64,000 bases of DNA from assembly GCF_013348785.1 (NCBI RefSeq), contig NZ_CP054691.1:1674001-1738000 (forward strand), in the 5' to 3' direction. Position numbers and translations under genes: made by a program. The notes beneath the pieces are model-generated. The model was not told the origin of the DNA. It made no database searches and saw nothing but the letters and a program-made list of their open reading frames with translations. The stretch is from Gordonia sp. X0973. Its GTDB lineage: Bacteria > Actinomycetota > Actinomycetes > Mycobacteriales > Mycobacteriaceae. This document shows positions 60,195-64,000 of this stretch, one piece after another. How positions within the stretch are numbered: the stretch's first letter is position 1; each line of letters begins with the position of its first letter.

Positions 60195-62204
60195 GTGTCC
60201 AACCTGTCCCAGGTGCCGGTCGCGCTCAAGCGACTCGTGGTCGGCCGCCCGTTCCGCAGCGACAGCCTCGGGCATACCCTGCTGCGCAAACGCATCGCCC
60301 TGCCGGTGTTCGCCTCCGACGCGATGTCGTCGGTGGCCTATGCGCCGCAAGAAATCTTCCTGGTCCTCTCGGTCGCCGGGCTGGGCGCCCTCGCCTACAC
60401 CCCGTGGGTCGCGGTCGCCGTCGCCGTCGTCATGGTCGTCGTCGTGGCGAGCTACCGGCAGAACGTCCACGCCTATCCCTCCGGTGGCGGCGACTACGAG
60501 GTCGCCACGGTCAACCTCGGGAAGTCGGCCGGACTCGTCGTCGGCAGCGCGCTGCTCGTCGACTACGTCCTCACCGTCGCCGTGTCGATCGCCTCGGCCG
60601 TCGAGAACATCGGATCGGCGATCGGGTTCGTGCACCACCACAAGGTGCTGTTCAGCGTGGCCGCCATCCTCCTGATCGCCGCCGTGAACCTGCGCGGGAT
60701 CAAGGAATCCGGCGCGATCCTGGCGATCCCCACCTACCTGTTCATCTTCAGCGTCCTGGTCATGCTCGGCTGGGGCTTCTCCGAGCTCGCCCTCGGGGGC
60801 TCGGTGAAGGCGGAGACGGCCGACTACGGGCTGCGCGCGGAACCGGGGCATTGGGTCGGCTTCGCGATGGTCTTCCTGCTGGCCCGCTCCTTCTCGTCGG
60901 GCTGTGCCGCCCTGACCGGGGTCGAGGCGATCAGCAACGGGGTGCCCGCCTTCCGCAAGCCGAAGTCGCGCAACGCGGCGACCACGCTGCTGTTGCTGGG
61001 GGCCTTCTCCATCACCCTGCTGATGGGGCTGGTGCTGCTGGCCCAGAAGGCCGGCGTCAAGTACGTTGCCGACCCGGCGAAGGACCTGGTCAACGCGCCC
61101 GCCGGGTATCACCAGCAGTCGATGATCGCGCAGCTCGCCCATGCCGTGTTCGGCGGGTTCACCCCGGCCTTCTACCTCGTCGCCATCGCGACCGCGCTGA
61201 TCTTGATGCTGGCCGCCAACACGGCGTTCAACGGCTTCCCCGTGCTCGGTTCGGTCCTCGCCCAGGACCGCTTCCTGCCGCGCCAGCTCCACACCCGCGG
61301 CGACCGTCTCGCCTTCTCCAACGGAATCGTGTTCCTCGCCCTGGCCGCGATTGCGTTCATCGTCGCCTTCGGCGCCGAGGTGACCGCACTGATCCAGCTG
61401 TACATCGTCGGCGTCTTCGTCTCGTTCACGCTCAGCCAGACCGGCATGGTCCGCCACTGGACCCGACTGCTGCGCACCGAGTCGGACCCCGCGGCCCGGC
61501 GGCGGATGCAGCGCTCGCGCATCGTCAACACCATCGGCCTGGTGATGACCGCGACCGTGCTGATCGTCGTGCTGATCACCAAGTTCCTGGCCGGGGCGTG
61601 GATCGCCATCCTCGCGATGACGATCATCTACGTCCTCATGCAGTTGATCCACCGGCACTACGCGACGGTGCAGACCGAATTGGACGCGGCGGCGGACGAG
61701 GACGAGGTGCTGCCGCCGCACACTCGCTCGATCGTGCTCGTCTCGCGCCTGCACCTGGCCACCCGTCGTGCGGTGCGCTACGCGCGCGCCACCCGCCCGG
61801 ACACGCTCGAGGCCATCACGGTCAACGTCGATGACCGGGACACGCGCAAACTGGTCTCCGAATGGGAGGCCAGCGACATCACGGTGCCGCTGAAGGTCAT
61901 CGCCTCGCCGTACCGCGAGATCACCCGCCCGGTCGTCGACTACGTGCGTCGCGTACGCCGGGACCACCCGCGCGACGTCATCACCGTCTTCATCCCCGAA
62001 TACGTGGTCGGGCACTGGTGGGAGCAGATCCTGCACAACCAGTCGGCGCTGCGCCTCAAGGGCCGCCTGCTGTTCGAACCGAGCGTGATGGTCACGTCGG
62101 TGCCGTGGCTGCTGAGTTCGTCGGACCGCCGCAAAGACGAGGCGCAATTCGTCGCGCCAGGCGACGTCCGTCGTGGCCTGGGGCCGGTTTCCAGCGGTGA
62201 CTGA
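60195..62204 (+). CDS. APC-superfamily permease, KimA-like K+ transporter candidate
   Basis: A 669-aa membrane protein. About 12 helices lie in residues 40-485, beginning PVFASDAMSSVAYAPQEIFLVL, with YPSGGGDYEVATVNLGKSAG and FSSGCAALTGVEAISNGVPAFRKPKS. A cytoplasmic domain of about 180 residues follows (SRLHLATRRAVRYARATRPD, HWWEQILHNQSALRLKGRLL). This layout matches KimA (YdaO), a c-di-AMP-controlled K+ importer in Bacillus, better than amino acid permeases. Divergence from ceoB/ceoC fits a K+ role. The transported ion is an inference. M. tuberculosis Rv2690c is the positional counterpart. Confidence 0.8.
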   Translation: MSNLSQVPVALKRLVVGRPFRSDSLGHTLLRKRIALPVFASDAMSSVAYAPQEIFLVLSVAGLGALAYTPWVAVAVAVVMVVVVASYRQNVHAYPSGGGDYEVATVNLGKSAGLVVGSALLVDYVLTVAVSIASAVENIGSAIGFVHHHKVLFSVAAILLIAAVNLRGIKESGAILAIPTYLFIFSVLVMLGWGFSELALGGSVKAETADYGLRAEPGHWVGFAMVFLLARSFSSGCAALTGVEAISNGVPAFRKPKSRNAATTLLLLGAFSITLLMGLVLLAQKAGVKYVADPAKDLVNAPAGYHQQSMIAQLAHAVFGGFTPAFYLVAIATALILMLAANTAFNGFPVLGSVLAQDRFLPRQLHTRGDRLAFSNGIVFLALAAIAFIVAFGAEVTALIQLYIVGVFVSFTLSQTGMVRHWTRLLRTESDPAARRRMQRSRIVNTIGLVMTATVLIVVLITKFLAGAWIAILAMTIIYVLMQLIHRHYATVQTELDAAADEDEVLPPHTRSIVLVSRLHLATRRAVRYARATRPDTLEAITVNVDDRDTRKLVSEWEASDITVPLKVIASPYREITRPVVDYVRRVRRDHPRDVITVFIPEYVVGHWWEQILHNQSALRLKGRLLFEPSVMVTSVPWLLSSSDRRKDEAQFVAPGDVRRGLGPVSSGD

Positions 62205-63489
62205 TACCGGTGCGCCGCCGCTGCGGTGCGAGGTGACCGCACTCGCCCACGGCGGCGCGGGGGTGGCCCGCGTCGACGGCCGGGTCGTCTTCGTCTCCGG
62301 GGCGCTGCCGGGGGAGACCGTGCTCGCCGAGGTGACCGACGGCTCGCGGCCGGCGTTCTGGCGGGCCCGGGTCGTCGACGTGCTCGAACCGTCGCCGGAT
62401 CGCACGCCGGTGTCCTGCCCGGCCGCGGCGGCCGGGGCCGGGTGTTGTGATCTCGCGTATGCGACTCCGGCGGCGATCCGCCGGGCGAAGACCACGATCC
62501 TCACCGATGCCCTCAGCAGGATCGGGCGGCTCGACCCGCCGGCGGAAGTCGGCATCGAGCCGATTGACGGGGGAGGGTCCGGTCACGGGTGGCGCATCCG
62601 GGCCCGTCTGGGGGTCGGTGCCGACGGGGCCGTCGGATTCCGGGCCGCGCACGGCGAGCGGATCGTCGACGGGCGTTGTGCCGCGCTCACCGCGGAGATG
62701 ACCGCCGCCCTGGCCGCCACCGACCTCGCCGGCGTCGATCCGGGGTCGGAGTTGCTGGCCGTCCACGACGACGCCGGTGCGGTTCATCTCGCGGTGCGAT
62801 CACCCGGGTCGGCGCGTCCGGCGCCTCGGGCCCGCGGTCGGCGGCAGACCCGGGGCAAAGGCGCGCGGGCTTCGGCCCAGCGACATCGCTCGCTGCGACC
62901 GTCGGCACCCGACCGCGTCCTCGCCGGAGCACCGGTGGCGCGCTACCGGGTGGGCGCGCGGGAGTGGGAGCTGCCGGTCGGCGCGTTCTGGCAGGCCCAT
63001 CGCGGCGCGGCGGGAACCTACGCGGAGGTCGCCCGCGAGTGGCTGAGCCGACCGATGCCACCAGGCCCCGTGTGGGACCTGTACGGCGGCGCCGGGGTGT
63101 TCGCCGGTTCCGCCCTCGACGCGGGCGCCGGCGAGGTCCACGTCGTCGACACCGAGCCGGATGCGCTGTCCGCGGCGCGAGCGGTCTACTCCGACGGGCC
63201 GGTGCAGCTGGTGCGGGCGGCGGTCTCGCCGGCCGCGCTCGCCGACCTGCCCGCGCCGGCCGCGGTGATCCTCGACCCGCCGCGCAGCGGAGCAGGCGCC
63301 GCGGTGATGGACGCCGTCTGCGCGGCGGCGCCGACGGTGATCGTCCACGTCGGATGTGACCCCGCCTCCTTCGCGCGGGATGTCGGGCGGGCCGTCGCCG
63401 CCGGCTATCGGCTCGCCGACCTGCGCGGCTTCGACGCCTTTCCGCTGACACATCACCTCGAGGCCATGGCTCTCCTCATCCGATCGTGA
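62197..63489 (+). CDS. TrmA/RumA-family RNA (uracil-5-)-methyltransferase
   Basis: A 430-aa protein: N-terminal TRAM-type OB domain (CEVTALAHGGAGVARVDGRVVFV), a cysteine cluster CPAAAAGAGCCDLAY that may bind Fe-S, then an SAM-dependent methyltransferase with VWDLYGGAGVFAGSAL, ILDPPRSGAGA and the catalytic cysteine in VHVGCDPASFARD. It modifies a uridine in tRNA or rRNA; which one is unknown. An Arg-rich insert lies near residues 205-230. GTG start overlaps the permease stop by 8 bp. Counterpart of Rv2689c. Confidence 0.88.
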   Translation: MTDTGAPPLRCEVTALAHGGAGVARVDGRVVFVSGALPGETVLAEVTDGSRPAFWRARVVDVLEPSPDRTPVSCPAAAAGAGCCDLAYATPAAIRRAKTTILTDALSRIGRLDPPAEVGIEPIDGGGSGHGWRIRARLGVGADGAVGFRAAHGERIVDGRCAALTAEMTAALAATDLAGVDPGSELLAVHDDAGAVHLAVRSPGSARPAPRARGRRQTRGKGARASAQRHRSLRPSAPDRVLAGAPVARYRVGAREWELPVGAFWQAHRGAAGTYAEVAREWLSRPMPPGPVWDLYGGAGVFAGSALDAGAGEVHVVDTEPDALSAARAVYSDGPVQLVRAAVSPAALADLPAPAAVILDPPRSGAGAAVMDAVCAAAPTVIVHVGCDPASFARDVGRAVAAGYRLADLRGFDAFPLTHHLEAMALLIRS

Positions 63490-63554
63490 AACGTCCGTAG
63501 ACTGAAACCCGATCGCACAGCCCGCGACCGTGAACTGGACAGGAGGACTCGCCG

Positions 63555-64000
63555 ATGGGTCTATTGGAATCGATCCACTCCCCGGAGGATCTGTCCGACC
63601 TGACCAGCGACGAGTTGGAGCGGCTGGCCGGCGAGATCCGGCGCTTCCTGGTGGCCAAGGTGTCGGCGACCGGCGGCCACCTGGGACCCAACCTCGGCGT
63701 CGTCGAGTTGACGATGGCCATCCACCGGGTGTTCGACTCGCCGTCGGACCCGGTGATCTTCGACACCGGCCACCAGTGCTACGTCCACAAGATCCTGACC
63801 GGGCGGGCCGAGGGCTTCGACACCCTGCGCCAGCGCGACGGGCTGACCGGCTACCAGGAACGCGCGGAGAGCCCGCACGACTGGGTCGAGTCCTCACACG
63901 CCTCGGCCGCCCTCTCCTACGCCGACGGGTTGTCCAAGGCCTTCGAACTGCGCGGTGAGAAGCGCACGGTCGTCGCCGTCGTCGGCGACGGGGCACTCAC
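63555..64000 (+). CDS. dxs: 1-deoxy-D-xylulose-5-phosphate synthase (5' part)
   Basis: First 148 residues of DXS, cut by the window end. The enzyme condenses pyruvate and glyceraldehyde-3-phosphate with thiamine diphosphate, the first step of the MEP isoprenoid pathway. Visible: [56 protein letters not shown] and the start of the ThDP motif VVGDGALT. AGGAGG lies 8 nt before the ATG; TAGACT (63498-63503) is a likely -10. Counterpart of Rv2682c. Confidence 0.96.
   Translation, partial: MGLLESIHSPEDLSDLTSDELERLAGEIRRFLVAKVSATGGHLGPNLGVVELTMAIHRVFDSPSDPVIFDTGHQCYVHKILTGRAEGFDTLRQRDGLTGYQERAESPHDWVESSHASAALSYADGLSKAFELRGEKRTVVAVVGDGAL

Noticed and set aside
60123..62555. 810-codon minus-strand frame opposite the permease
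   Set aside because: Low-complexity Arg/Asp/His/Gln translation with no domain. It is the antisense shadow of the permease and methyltransferase genes.

Overview
This is chromosomal sequence from a high-GC, mycolic-acid-type actinobacterium of the order Mycobacteriales. A Gordonia-like genus fits best. The evidence is a fabG1-inhA pair, an acn-acnR pair, a 13E12-type HNH gene, mycobacterial gene order and a lycopene beta-cyclase. The genus is an inference. There is no plasmid backbone, prophage, insertion sequence or CRISPR array.

Layout. (1) 0-11.3 kb is a mixed metabolic and accessory stretch: a molybdopterin oxidoreductase, monomeric isocitrate dehydrogenase, AlkB, a TetR regulator divergent from a membrane protein, a nucleotidyltransferase-like gene beside a Fic gene, and an apparent DUF1622-DUF1801 fusion. 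(2) 11.3-18.5 kb is a minus-strand sulfur-scavenging operon (sfnG, two DszC/MsuC-like monooxygenases, ssuD, flavin reductase, a small LLM-like protein). It could take dimethyl sulfone to sulfite. A DUF2236 gene follows it. (3) 18.5-24.5 kb holds a transglutaminase / alpha-E / ATP-grasp gene cluster, a thioredoxin and a lycopene cyclase. (4) 24.5-49.8 kb follows the M. tuberculosis order Rv1473 to Rv1496: ABC-F, acnR, acn, ripA, moxR1, DUF58, VWA, fabG1, inhA, hemH, mutA, mutB, meaB. An HNH gene and an acyl-CoA synthetase interrupt it after the ABC-F gene. (5) 49.8-50.8 kb is a small islet of visibly lower GC. It carries two overlapping unknown genes, one encoding a NrdH-like domain whose two redox cysteines are serines. 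(6) 50.8-64 kb holds a nucleoside hydrolase, tRNA-Leu(GAG), and then two blocks that are separate in M. tuberculosis. The first is M20 peptidase / PEBP / pyrD (Rv2141c-Rv2139). The second is DUF3093 / dut / DUF3710 / hydrolase / OB / DUF3159 / ceoC / ceoB / APC permease / TrmA-like / dxs (Rv2698-Rv2682c). The blocks meet in one reading frame encoding a DUF3093-PyrD fusion.

Together the genes cover mycolic acid elongation (fabG1, inhA), TCA cycle (icd, acn with its repressor and a perfect operator palindrome), propionyl-CoA use (mutAB, meaB), cell-wall cleavage (ripA), coproheme ferrochelation, pyrimidine and isoprenoid synthesis, K+ homeostasis (ceoBC plus a KimA-like permease) and sulfone use. 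A recurring regulatory pattern is a TANNNT -10 box 6-10 nt before the start codon, the usual form of leaderless promoters in actinobacteria. Several such boxes were used here to choose starts.
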